A stretch of 64,000 nt of DNA from the NCBI GenBank assembly GCA_030765065.1, contig CM060977.1, positions 132,932,295 to 132,996,294 on the forward strand. The letters run 5' to 3'. Source of the DNA: Deroplatys truncata (lineage: Eukaryota; Arthropoda; Insecta; Mantodea; Mantidae). Below, piece after piece: positions 45,640-56,935 of this stretch. The notes beneath the pieces were generated by a model that saw only the letters and a program-made list of their open reading frames with translations, was not told the origin of the DNA and searched no databases. Position 1 is the stretch's first letter. Every line of letters starts with the position of its first letter. The position numbers and the translations under genes are program-made.

Positions 45640-45955
45640 CAATGGCTAGGACCAGCCCAAGGTTATTGGGAGGTCGGCGCCAGGCACTCGAGTAAACAGC
45701 GATAACTGGTGAGTGAGTTGACAGAGTGAATTGGTTCATGATTTTCCTAAGCGACATGAAAAGCAATTCTCCAAGCAAGTTGATGGCGGCTGCTGTGACA
45801 TACAGTGAGTGCTACTGCGGAGCAACGGTTGTGGAGGTCTTGTGTTTGACTCCCGAGTGAAATAACACTAGTGAACTGAACTCCAGTGAAGTTGAACTGG
45901 ATTAAAACAAAACAGTGAGAACTGAGTGACAGTTGAAAAACCAGACAAAGTCACA
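45640..45955 (+). mobile_element. Gypsy-like element, 5' LTR (degenerate)
   Basis: Matches the 3' LTR at 47372-47934 in GAGCAATTCTCCAAG-type blocks: AGCAATTCTCCAAGCAAGTT, GGCGGCTGCTGTGACATACA, GTGAGTGCTACTGCGGAG, TTGTGTTTGACTCCCGAGTG, GAACTGAGTGACAGTTGAAA. The following CTGGTGTCAGG (45956 onward) looks like the primer-binding region. Confidence 0.65.
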
Positions 45956-45969
45956 CTGGTGTCAGGGTT

Positions 45970-46404
45970 GTCATCCATGGTGTAGTGGTTACCATGCTAG
46001 CCTCTAGTTCCCGAGGTTGTGGGTTTGAACCCAGCAGAGGTCAATAGATTTTTTCGGGCTTAAAAATCCTTAGCATGACTTCCTTCGGAAGGGAAGTAAA
46101 GCCGGTGGTCCCGTGTCATAGATTTACGGCATGTAAAAGAACCTCAAGCCTGATAAGAGGCCTCTGAGCAAAATTACCGGTCTTTCACGCCCAATATAGA
46201 ATGGGACGCTAAGAACCACAGCAGTTAAAGAGCGTCCATAAATAAAACTCAATTTAATTTAATCTGTGTCATAGATTTACAACATATAAAAGAACCTCAA
46301 GAGGCCTCTGAATGAAATAATCATTTTTTCATGTCCAATATAGAATGGGATGCTAAGGACCATGGTAGTTAAACAGCGTCTATAAATAAAACTCAATTTA
46401 ATTT
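45970..46404 (+). mobile_element. SINE-1 copy plus second partial unit (tandem tail dimer)
   Basis: A complete SINE (45970-46260: head TCATCCATGGTGTAGTGGTT, B-box-like GGGTTTGAACCC) is followed directly by a second body without head (46266-46404, from GTGTCATAGATTTAC to TAAATAAAACTCAATTT). GGTGTCAGG before and GGTGTTAGG after the whole block look like the duplicated target, so both units may have inserted together. Confidence 0.75.
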
Positions 46405-47371
46405 TTATTGGTGTTAGGTGTGGGATAAAAAGCCAAGATGGAGAAAAATGATTAAAAGTTCATTGGCCAAAATGGAGGAGATGAGAAGCAAAATGAAGAG
46501 TGTGTAAACAGAAGAAGACAAAAATGGAATCCAAAATGGACAAGATGTGAAAGGAATGAAGATTGCAATGGTAAAATTGAAATCCAATCTTGATGGTCAA
46601 ATCACCTCTGTCATATCTGAGATAAAGGCATCAGTGAAAGCCCTGAAAGGTGACTTTGCAAAGAATTTTAAGGAAATTAAATCTGATGTGGAAGATGACA
46701 TTAATGCAGTGGAGGAGTGTCTAGACTAGCAATGAAAATGATTAGATGGGCAGATGAAAGAAAACAAGAGGATGATAGAGGCCGCAATGGACAAGCATCT
46801 GGACCAGCAGATGGCGGAGAGTGCAGCAACCCTACACTCAGTCACAAAACAACCTGCAGTTGGTTGGAATAAGGAGACCTTAAGGAGGAAGCAACTGGAG
46901 TATCGAGACATAGGGCCGATCCTGAAGAATAAAGAATTTGGTGTATGAACTGCATGGGCAGATGTTCTCCCAGAGGCTCGAGCTATGAGAGCTATTGGAG
47001 CAGTGGGACTCCCATGTGGTCAGGAACAGTGTACCAAAGAGAGTGTGGGAGCTCGTGGCAAGAAGAACTAGGGTGGAACAGCTGGTGCTCCCGAAGAAAA
47101 CTGAATGAAGTCCTTGACGAAACCCATGCCAACTTGACCAGGGAGCATCTAGGTGCAAACAGCACCTTGATGATGCTATTCACCAATTCTGTTGGTTGCA
47201 TCTTCAAAGCAATGTGGAGAGGTGGTGCCTGCAATGTGTCATCTGGGCCCCTGCTGCACATTTATTGTCAGCCTCGCAAGGTGGGGGGGAGGGTGCTGGG
47301 GGTGGTTTGTTGTGATTGCCCTGCTGCAGATGATAAAGCTGTATGAGATGAATGCTCTGAGGAGGGAGCTG
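46405..47371 (+). pseudogene. Gypsy-like retroelement internal relic (integrase zinc-binding region)
   Basis: The 5' part (GTGTGGGATAAAAAGCCAAG, then a Lys/Glu-rich frame with KKMEEMRSK-like strings) looks like a leader and coiled-coil gag. Further on, shifting frames read LLEQWDSHVVRNSVPKRVWE, VEQLVLPKKT, LNEVLDETHANLTREHLGAN and FYWLHLQSNVERWCLQCVI. This fits the HHCC zinc finger in front of a Gypsy integrase (His in HxNxTxxHLG, then WCxxC). Protease, RT and RNase H are absent, and several frameshifts are present. Confidence 0.6.
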
Positions 47372-47934
47372 TGTGACGCGTGGCTATGGCCAAAGATTAT
47401 CGGGAGGTTGGCATTGAGCAATCAAGTAAACAACTGCTGCTTGCCAGCATAAACACCAGATGCAGATAACTAGAACCGTTGGAAACTACTCTCCCCCCTC
47501 CAGAAAGTGTGTATGTTCAAGAACCTTGTGGGAGGATTCCACTGACTATATAAGCGGAGTGCTCTCATGAGAGGCAGTCAGTGCGAGGTAAGGAATTACA
47601 AGTGAAGTGTGAGTTGCGTCAATTAGTCAGTGAGTGAGCTAGTTGGCAGGTGAGTTTCCCGTGCGGCATCAAGAGCAATTCTCCAAGTGACTTGGTGATG
47701 GCTGCTGTGACGTACAGTGAGTGCTACTGCAGAGTGACTGTAAAAGGGGTCTTGTGTTCCACTCCCGAGTGAGGTAACCATCCAATGTGAATCGGCTACG
47801 TCACAAAGAAAGTGAAGTGACGGCGAATTGAACTAGTTCACCTTAGTGACGTGAACTCCCAGTAAAGTTGAACTGGATAAAAACAGTGACTGCAAGAACT
47901 AAGTGACAGTTGAAAAATTGTTAAATATATTACA
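47372..47934 (+). mobile_element. Gypsy-like element, 3' LTR
   Basis: Starts TGTGACGCGTGGCTATGG and ends near ATATATTACA. It keeps the promoter segment that the 5' LTR has lost. Shares the long blocks listed for the 5' LTR. Confidence 0.65.
47547..47580 (+). promoter_or_regulatory. LTR core promoter (TATA box and initiator)
   Basis: TATATAAG at 47547-47554, followed about 25 bp later by GGCAGTCAGTG, which contains an arthropod-type initiator TCAGT. Spacing is right for RNA polymerase II, but the element is defective. Confidence 0.55.
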
Positions 47935-48260
47935 ATATTAAAATGTTTTCCCACATTATGAGTTCGCTGTGGCCTGTTATGCTTTTGAGTAATTCAGACT
48001 TGGCTCCAGGTTATGGTTTTCATTCCAAAAGTGAGATGTTATTGCTGACTTGCCTTCTTGGTTTAGCTTAACATTTCTGAAGTGTTCTTTGGTTCTCAGT
48101 TTCATCCAACTCTACAAATATAAAAGTATAATTTGGATGTTACTGTTACTAAATTCCTGTAAACATTAATTAACATATTTAACTTATAGAGGTATTGTGT
48201 GTGTGTGTGTGTGTGCATGCATGCATATCCCCCCCGCCCGTATTCTCTTCCTTGCTTCCC
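47935..48260. other. Sequence before the full-length LINE, with GT microsatellite
   Basis: (GT)n at about 48195-48214 followed by GCATGCATGCAT and a C7 run. The LINE target TCCTTGCTTCCC occupies 48249-48260. Confidence 0.75.
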
Positions 48261-48497
48261 GGAGTTGCTGACGAGAGGTGGACAGAGTTGGACGTGTTAA
48301 ATGCGCGCTTGCGCAAAGGAAAGAATGGGAATCCAAATTGAGGTGTTTAGAATTAGAACATTTAATGGCTACAGGATTTATAGACAAGCTGGAAATTTAT
48401 AAAATCAACCTACAATAATGTCATGGTTCGTGTTTGTCAACTGTACTGCTAGTAATTGGCGGAATAGAGAAAAATCTGGGTCCAGAGACAGAACAGT

Positions 48498-49443
48498 ATG
48501 CTTAAAGGAATTGCAGAAGATATAAAAAATATAAAAGGAATGGAGAAGAAAATTGATAGAAGATAGATGGAAAATTTGAGGAGCTGAAAAATATGTGAGG
48601 AAAATTTGAAGAAGTGAATAAGGAATTAGCTGAATGCAAGAGAAAAATTTTATACTTGGAAAAAACAGAAGATAGAAGAAGGAAAATGAACGTGATAATT
48701 TTTGGAATCGAAGAATCAAGAGATATACGAGTATGGCATCAAATTGAAAGAATCTTACAAGAAAACTGGAATTAAAACTTGGAGGATGAGAAATGAGAGA
48801 TGTTTTTAGAGTCGGGGAAAAAAGGACGAAATCCAAGACCGGTAATCGTCAGATGTGCTTCAATGAGAATAAAATGGGCAATTTTATCAAATGCCAAAAA
48901 GCTAAAAGGAACAAGAATATTTATAGAACAGGATTTTGGGAAGAAAGAGAGAGAAATAAGAAACATTTTACTTCAAGAAATGAAGAATGCGAGGGTTAAA
49001 GGACAGAGGGCTGGATTTGTGGATAAATGGAAGGAAGCAGGATATGCGTCAGCAAAATATGAGGTATGTGTCAAAAGAGGGTCAACGAATACGAGTAGAA
49101 ATACTGGATTGGGAGACAGATAGATCAAATGAAATGTCACGAGGTGATGTTAGCACGAGGAAGAGAGTGGTGGAGGAGAGGAGGGGAAGTGGAAGGCATA
49201 CGTCACCGAGCATACAGATTATACCGGAGAAACAGGTGATAGAGGACACGTGCAGAATGGCTTTGGGAGCAACTGTGGGACTGGACGTGTGGAGAGAATC
49301 CAGTCTCAGTATTATTTCGTCACCTGGAGGGAGCATTATGCAAGTGGAAGATTATGCGGAGCAGAGGGCAGAAACAGAAAGGATGACTAGGAGTAGGGCT
49401 AAATTACAGGAATTTAGATTTGAGAGAAAAGGTTCTGTATAAG
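48498..49443 (+). pseudogene. LINE ORF1 (coiled coil plus RRM-like RNA-binding protein), broken
   Basis: ATG at 48498 opens MLKGIAEDIKNIKGMEKKID, a Lys/Glu-rich heptad-like region interrupted by TAG (48558) and TGA. An RRM-like section follows in other frames: MNVIIFGIEESRD, DVFRVGKKGRNPRPVIVR (in mixed frames), KWAILSNAKKLKGTRIFIEQ and DFGKKEREIRN. The last part RYVSKEGQRIRVEILDWETD runs in frame to the TAA at 49440, 9 bp before the ORF2 start. Coiled coil plus RRM is the usual layout of ORF1 nucleic-acid chaperones of LINEs. At least two stops and two frameshifts are present. Confidence 0.72.
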
Positions 49444-49451
49444 AGAAGGAA

Positions 49452-52400
49452 TTGGGGGTTATATTCTGGAATATCGAAGGGTGGTGGGATAAAGTGAAGA
49501 GTGGAGAAATATCTCAACTTTTAAATATAGCGGATGTGATAGGTGTGGTGGAAACTTGGTTGTTAAGAAGTAATAATGTGGATATGAGTGATTTTGATTT
49601 TTATGGGAAATGTGGTATTAAAAGGAAAGATAAGGGGAGAGGATCAGGAGGCTTAGCTTTATTGGTAAGAAAAAGCCTTAAAATTAAAGCGAAAGTATAT
49701 GAAGATTTAGGTGAAGAATCGGTTCTGTGGTGTGTTTCAAGTGGTTTTTGGAGAAAAGAAAGTGTATGTGTGGCAGTAATATATAACCCGCCAAGCTCCT
49801 TAGAATTTTATGAACCACATTTATTTAACAAGTTAAGACAAAATTTGGAGGAAATATCAATGAGGGAGATATACAAAGGTTTTATAATAATGGGGGATTT
49901 CAATGCAAGAGTGGGGGAAAGTCAAATACAGTTAATAGATCTTGAAGGAGAGTTTACTGGGATAGCAAGAGAGAGGGATAGAAAAAGGAGCAAAGATAAA
50001 TGTATTAATAATGAGGGAAAGAAATTAATTGAGTTTTGTGAATGTAATTTGGTATTGTGCAATGGTGTTAAAGGAAAAGCTGACGCAGGCAAGTTTACAT
50101 TTATGAACTTAATGGGCGAGTGATGGATTATATTTTATATTCGTTAGAATTAGATGAATATTGCATGGATTTTGAGGTGTTGAATATAGTTACCTCTAGT
50201 AACCATTTTCCAATAAGAGCTGTATTTACAGGTCCAATGGTGGAAAAAGTAAATGTTAATTATTTAGAACAAGAAGGTATTAAAATTCAAAATTATAAAT
50301 GGAGAGATATGGAAGCAGAAAGCTTTTAGGGAGAGCTGAAAAAGCAATAAAATATGTTAAAGCTAATAGATATAGAGGAAATGTTTAAAGAAAATAAAAC
50401 TGAGGAAGCAGTTGTAAATCTAGAGGATTTAGTGAAACAGGCAGGATCGAAAATGAGAGGGAAAAAGGAAGTATTTATAAGGAGAGGGTAGTATGATGAA
50501 TGTAGGATGGTAAAACCGAGAGTATTAAGGGAATTAAAGAAATGGAGGCAAACAGGGGATGATCAGGAAAAAGAGAACTTTATGATTGAAAGATGGGGAT
50601 ACAAATTCCTTATGGGAGTTAAGAAGAAGGAATGGGGGGAAAAAATGAGTCTAGAAATTTATAAGGCAACAAGAGTAAATAATACAAAAACAATTTGGAC
50701 ATTCATTAAAAGAACTTATAAGGCCAGAGTTAGAAAAAATAATATTAGTTCTGAAACCTGGTGCAGATATTTTGGAAATCTTTTGGGAGCAGAACGAGGG
50801 GAGTGCCCAAAAATTGCAGAAATAAAAAGTATAGGATATATTGAGCAATTAGATCGACAGATAGAAACGAATGAAGTAAGAGAACAAACAAATAGATTAA
50901 AAAGAAATAAAGCGAGTGCCATAGATGGAATTCCTGGGGAATTTTGGAAGACTTGGAGTGTGAACGAAACTAGATTAGGATTGTTAGACTTTTAAACAAT
51001 GTATTTGAAGGAGGAAAGGTAGTGAATAGCTAGAGATTGTCAATAGTAGTACCAATATTTAAAAATAAGGGGGAGATAAATAACCCAGCAAATTACAGGG
51101 GAATTAGTCTACTATCTGTTTTAGGCAAGATATATGGGGGGGTTGGTTGGCAGAAAGGGTTCAAAAGTGGGCAAAAGATGAGAAAAAATTATCGGTCCTT
51201 CAAGCAGGTTTTAGATGTAATAAGAGTACATTAGATAACATTTTTGTTATAAATATGATGGTAAAGAAATATTTAATCAACAAGAGAGGAAGATTATACA
51301 TGTTATTTGTAGATTTTGAAAAGGCCTTTGACACAAAAAATAGAGAATAATTGTGGTTTAAATTGAGCAAAAAAGGGATAAGTACTACCTTTATAAGAGT
51401 ACTTCAAAGAATATATATGGTTTGTATTAAAATTGCTAATAATAAATTAACGAGAAGCATTCCAAATAATATTGGTCTAAGACAAGGTTGTAAATTGAGT
51501 CCTGTATTGTTAATCTGTTCATAGACTATATTTCGGAATCAATTAGAGTAGAGAACAGACATGCGCCAATAATTAATAATAAGGAAATGCCTGGTTTGTT
51601 ATTTGCAGATGATTTAGTTGCGGGATCTATAAGTAATGTGGGATTGGCGAGAACAATTGAAGTGATAGATAAATTTTGCAAAAAATGGAGTGTAAGAATT
51701 AATGTAAATAAAACAAAAATTATGGTATTTAAAAAGGGCAATAAATTACAGAAAGATGAGAAATGGTATTGGCATGAGATAGTTCAAAAATTTGATTATT
51801 TACGGATACGATTAAGCAGCAATGGTGGATGGAGCGAACAAAAGAGAATAGTATTAACTAAAGGGAAAATGGCAATGAAAGCCATCAAAACTTGTATAGA
51901 TAAATTACCAGAAATGCAATTAAAATGGTTAGAGAGAATTTATACTACCGTAGTAGAAGCCAAAATGTTATATGGAGCAGAGATTTGGGGCCTGGAAGAA
52001 GGTTGGGTAAATATAGACATGATCCATAGGAGCCTTTGTAAACAAATATTGGGCTTCCAAGATCATCACCAAATGGAGTAGCTCAAGCCGAATTAGGGAG
52101 AATGGGAATTAAAGGAAAAATTGTGGAAAGAGTGCTAAAATATTGGATTAGAATTACAAAATTTTGATGATCAGAGCATTTTACATCAATGTTTGATAGT
52201 GCAGGAAAGACTTAATCATAAAGAGTCTTGGCTAGGTAAGATAAAGGAAACCTTGATGAAGATAGGTTTTTGGGAGATTTGGAGAGCTAAAGAATTACTA
52301 CAAATAGGTTTCTGAAATGAAATTAGGACAAGAATAGAGGACATGAAAAAACAAGATTTATTAGCGAGTTTTACTTTTAAGAGCTCACTGGAATTATACA

Positions 52401-52737
52401 GAGAAATGAAAGTAGTATGGAGCAGGGAACAGTATGTTGATATATATGATAAAACAGCAAGAGCAGGATTTGCATGGGCTAGGACAGGGGTGGTGAATTT
52501 GAAAGGTTTGAGAAAGAGATTGATTTGGAGAAATGCCCACTATGCCACCGGAAAGTTAAACAGTGGCATATAGTTTTAGATTGTGAAGAAACGAAGTTGC
52601 TTAGAAAGAGGATAGAGAAGAGAGAATGGTTAAATTTAGCAATAGAAATTCAAGCTAAAAAGTTAGTAAATGTAAAATCTCAGAAAAATATAATACAAGT
52701 AGGAAACTTTTTGGGCAGAGTAAGAGAAAAAAGATGA
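49452..52737 (+). pseudogene. LINE ORF2 (AP endonuclease and reverse transcriptase), lightly broken
   Basis: Endonuclease (49452-50230): FWNIEGWWDK, VIGVVETWLL (catalytic Glu), IMGDFNARVG, and after a frameshift near 50120 SSNHFPIRAVF. The last box is SDHxPI in active enzymes; here Asp is Asn. Reverse transcriptase: KRNKASAIDGIPGEFWK (50899), PANYRGISLLSVLGKIYG (51082), LYMLFVDFEKAFD (catalytic Asp, 51295), LRQGCKLSPVL (51480), GLLFADDLVAGS (catalytic FADD box, 51593), VNKTKIMVFKKG. C-terminal domain: EAKMLYGAEIWGLEEGW, EQYVDIYDKTARAGFAWART, and a CCHC-like knuckle CPLCHRKVKQWHIVLDC (52530). About six stops or frameshifts interrupt the frame. Confidence 0.85.
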
Positions 52738-53074
52738 GGAAAATTAGTAAGGAAGAGGCAAATGAGTATTAAATTACAGTAGTTTTTATTTGATATGTTG
52801 CAAGTGGGACCCAACAACTCGACAACCTCAAGGTTTGAGTTTGTTGGGGACCAAGGAAAGCAACTCAAGGTAGAGTTAGAGTTAGTATTGAAGATTAAAT
52901 AAATTTATAATTGTACTTTTAGATTAGGAGGAATGCTGGCTATTTTATTGTTATTTTTAGAAACTGGGTTAAGAATAAATTTGTAAATTTGTACAATTAA
53001 TTGGGTTAATAATAAAATTACTTACTTACTCACTCCTTGCTTCCCAATATTTGATGTTGGTCTTGGTGCATGCA

Positions 53075-53215
53075 GAGGGCTTCATATATTTTGATGTAGT
53101 ATACATAACAGTTTGGTGAGTTGGTTATTCCAATCCTATGAAGATGCTTACTCTATTATGTCCAGTAATCATCCGGAACATGGCAACAGAAGATTCGCGA
53201 GGAGTTTCCGAATTC
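53075..53215 (-). pseudogene. Short retroelement coding fragment, tentative
   Basis: Minus strand reads ATMFRMITGHNRVSIFIGLE then PTHQ, similar to the xLFRLxTGHxxLxxHLxRIGxxxSPxC segment at the C-terminus of some LINE ORF2 proteins. Only about 45 codons are recognisable. Confidence 0.35.
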
Positions 53216-53770
53216 TGTTTTGGTTCTTGTAGAATTGTTCTCCAACAAAGCTATCATTGCTATATTTATAGAAGTATAACTCAGGACATTAAGCAGTAGT
53301 GCTGCATTGGTGGCGCTGTTATTGTATTTACATTCAAGCAGTCTGTACTAGCTATAAACACTAGGGATAGTTGCTGCTTTGGCTGCAAGTAAACAGCACT
53401 AGAGATGCATATCTTGAATAGCAGTTATTTATAGTTATTGAATATTGGTTGTACATATGTGGTGGTATCTTGTTGATGATAAATATACTTCCAGAGAATT
53501 TTATGGTGGCAAGTCAAAATTTAAAGTGTGTCCTGTTTTTTTATAATTAGTATTTTCTGCCATATTTGAGCTCAGCTGCATATCTGTTAGTTTTGACAGT
53601 TTATTATTTGGCTTAATTTAATGTTTGATAGACCAGAAATAATGTGCTACTGCAAATTTTTTTACCTTTTTGTATTTTACAGATTTCATGTGATCTTTAG
53701 TCTGGTTTTCTTGATTTTACCATTATAGAATGTATTGCAATCTGAATCAATTTTTGGTGTGTAGGTAATT

Positions 53771-54063
53771 TTATTTATTTTTTTTTATTTATGGACGCTC
53801 TTTAATTGCTGTGGTCCTTAGCGTCCCATTCTATATTGGGCGTGAAAGACAGAAATTTTGCTCAGAGGCCTCTTTATCAGGCTTGAGGTTCTTTTATGTG
53901 CCGTAAATCTACAACACGGAACCACTGGCTTTACTTCCCTTCTGAAAGAAACCATGCTAAGGATTTTTACACATGAAAAAATCCATTGCCCTCTGCCGGG
54001 TTTGAACCCGCGCCCTCAGGAACTAGAGGCTAGCATGGTAACCACTACACCACGGAGGATGAC
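53771..54063 (-). mobile_element. SINE-1 copy, reversed, nested in Penelope relic
   Basis: Head at the high-coordinate end (complement ATCCTCCGTGGTGTAGTGGT), B-box-like GGCGCGGGTTCAAACCCGG, tail TCCATAAATAAAAAAAAA. TAGGTAA occurs just outside both ends (53762-53768 and 54067-54073), a plausible target duplication. Confidence 0.85.
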
Positions 54064-54150
54064 GTTTAGGTAAAGGATATTTCAGGTTGCTGTGTAGCAA
54101 TTTTTGTAGACTAAGCCTATTCTGTGGAGCTAAGGTGCTGTTAAATTTTT

Positions 54151-54986
54151 ACTTTCTCTACTACATATAGTAAGTAGGGGAAGTATTGCATTCCACCCAA
54201 AAATTCGATACCGAGATTTCACCAGAAAAACATGTTTTGAGACCCCCTGAATCCAAAAAAAAGCATTTTTGGAAACATGTCCTGTGTGTGTCTGTGAACA
54301 GCATAACTCGGAAACGAACAGTCGAATAAACACCAAACTTGGTATTTAGGTTCAGTATCTTCCAGAGATGTGACAGGAAGGTTTTCAAGAAAATCCCCCC
54401 ACCCCAGATTACTCTTTACATGGAACATTTTTCGAAAATTTTAATTTTCTCAAAAATGGTTCTAACGATTTTGATTAAAATATCATATGTTTAAGATATT
54501 TTCATGACAAATGAAATGTATATCTCGAATTTTCTGGGAATGTCTCCAAAAGTATTCTTCATTGTGAACGACTTTTGCATAACTGGTAAACCATAAGAGA
54601 TAAACAAAATTTTACTACACAAAAAATGTAGATAGCGTTTAAACACACAATTTATGTCTCATATACATTTTTTTTGTTGAGTGAACCATTTTCGAGATAT
54701 TGCTTGTTATTCCCTTAAATTTTCCAATACTTATACTTTTTCTCAAATGGGAATTCGTTATTCATTTATTTTGTCCTGGTAATACAAAGAGAATGGAATA
54801 CTCCACATAGCAACCAGCTCTTAAATTATTTCACTATCGCTTAAAGCCTACAAATTCCCTTTGCATCTACAAGAAAATTAGCAATAAGATTAACATCTCG
54901 ATTAACATGAAGCATATGGAGAATAAGCGTTTGTAAAAATAGTTGGTACAAGAGTAGAGAAAGTCATGTGGGTGTAACATATCAGA
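54151..54986 (+). mobile_element. HINE-like element nested in Penelope relic
   Basis: ACTTTCTCTACTACATATAG at the 5' tip and ATGTGGGTGTAACATATCAGA at the 3' tip, the latter with one stem mismatch in the hairpin. Inserted between T runs (AATTTTT left, TTTTTTG right). The core is short: GTCCTGTGTGTGTCTGTG. Confidence 0.87.
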
Positions 54987-55972
54987 TTTTTTGAAGATGT
55001 TGCTGAACTTGTGGTATGCTTTGGGATCTGTGAATTTCTTCAACTGTGTTTTCCCTTTCTGCCGTACCAGCTTTGTAATATCCCTTGCATTTTTGTTTTT
55101 TGATTTTACGTATTTTCTTGTCTATTATTTGTTTCATGAGCCTGTTGTTTACGGGAGTGCTAATTATGTGTTTGTATTCAGTTTTTCTGAGTGGAGCATT
55201 AACCAATGTATATGTTAAAGTTATTAAATGCTGCATATTTATGGTGTTTAGGGTTGTAATTGTTTTTCTTGATGTAATTGTCTTTCTGTGTTGATTTCCT
55301 GTAGATGCCAAATGATATTGTTAGGCCGATATGTTGGTAGATTTAGGCAAAGTTGAGCAAGTTTCTTCAGCAGTGATGCCAGTTTGAGTGAGCCATTTCT
55401 TGAGAAGAAGAATCAGTTGTCTGTTGGGATGCTTAGAGAAAGTGAGTGCATTTTGTTTCAAGACTTATGCATTTTTGGTGAGGCATACCATCTAGGCAAG
55501 ATTGGGTGTTGTGGTTTAGTTTGGGATTTCTATGTATCTGATATTGTATGAACTACTTTCATAATCTTGTAGGATTTCATGCAGGATTTGAATGGGTTAG
55601 CTATTGCTTCTGTGAAATTTGTGCTTTGTAACATGTTTACCACTCTGAAGATGTCTATTATTGTTTAGCATTACTGTTTTATTGCCTTTGTCCATTTTTG
55701 TGTATACTACTGGTTTTGATTATAGAGAATTGACCACATCACTAGTATGTTTTTGTATAGCTGCAGGATTCCTTCACATTCTTTACTCACTGAAGGTTTG
55801 TCATTTGCAATAAGGTTATTGGTGCTGATTTCTATGTCAACAACTATTTCATCTAAGTTGTTGGGGTAACCTACTCATGTTTTTAATCCTTTGTTAGGGG
55901 CCTAAAGTTCTTATTCATTTAAAATTTCCAAGGATAGATTGAGGATGTGAGAAGGGTAGATTCAGCTTTTTT

Positions 55973-56935
55973 ACTTTCTCTACTATGTATAGTAAGTAGG
56001 GGAAGTATTGTATTCCACCCAAAAATTCAATACCAAGATTTCACCAGAAATATATGTTTTGAGACCCCCTGAACCCAAAAAAAAAAGCATTTTTGGAAAC
56101 ATGTCCGTGTGTGTGTCTATATGTCTGTGTGTCTGTGAACAGCATAACTCAAAAACAAACAGTTGGATAAACACCAAACTTGGTATTTAGGTTCAGTATC
56201 TTCCAGTGATGCGACACGAAGGTTTTCAACAAAATCCCCCCACCCCAGATTACCCTTTACATGGAAGATTTTTCGAAAATTTTAATTTTCTCAAAAATGC
56301 CTCTAACGATTTTGATTAAAATATCATACATTTAAGATATTTTCATGAAAAATAAAATGTATATCTTGAATTTTCTGGGAATGTCTCCAAAAGTATTCTT
56401 AATTGTGAATGACTTTTGCATAACTGGCAAACCATAACAGATAGACGAAATTTTACTACACAAAAAATGTAGATCGTGTTAAAATACACAATTTATGTCA
56501 TATACATTTTTTTTGTTGAGTGAACCATTTTCAAGATATTGCTTGTTATTCCCTTAAATTTTTCAATACTTATTTTCTCAAATGGGAATTCATTATTCAT
56601 TTTTTTGTCTTGATATGCAAAGAGTATTAATCTGTGGGAAAGGGAATGGTGCTGCACATAGCAACCAGCTATTAAGAGATATGTATATGCTTAAAGGCTA
56701 GTGTATTTCTATGTTGCCCTTGCAAATACAAAACAAGGGGAACATAGTAGGCCTTAAGCAATTGTCAAATATTTTTAGAACTGGCCGCTATGTGTAAAAT
56801 GTAATTCTCTTTGCATGTCAAAAGATCGTTTCTGCAAATGTTTATCTCGATTAATATGAAATAGATGGCAAATAAGAGTTTGTAAAAATAGTTTGTACAA
56901 GAGTAGAGAAAGTCATGTGAGTGTAACAAATCAGA
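55973..56935 (+). mobile_element. HINE-like element nested in Penelope relic, long subfamily
   Basis: 5' tip ACTTTCTCTACTATGTATAG, 3' repeat AGTAGAGAAAGT, tail CATGTGAGTGTAACAAATCAGA. It is about 100 bp longer than most copies because of the segment GGGAATGGTGCTGCAC... up to CTGGCCGCTATGTG, in which the ordinary and the subfamily sequence appear one after the other. Confidence 0.85.

Larger units (their letters stand above)
48261..53033 (+). mobile_element. Near full-length APE-type LINE with 12-bp target duplication
   Basis: TCCTTGCTTCCC occurs directly before (48249-48260) and after (53034-53045) the element. In between lie a 5' UTR, an ORF1, an ORF2 with endonuclease and reverse transcriptase, and a 3' UTR ending in a TTACTTACTTACT tail. 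Its length of about 4.8 kb is normal for a two-ORF LINE. A few stops and frameshifts in both ORFs show that it is no longer able to move itself. The fragment at 61517-63224 belongs to the same or a sister family. Confidence 0.9.

Noticed and set aside
48405-48836. 143-codon minus-strand hydrophobic frame
   Set aside because: It is antisense to the LINE ORF1 coiled-coil region; Phe/Leu/Ser-rich antisense of Lys/Glu codons is expected.
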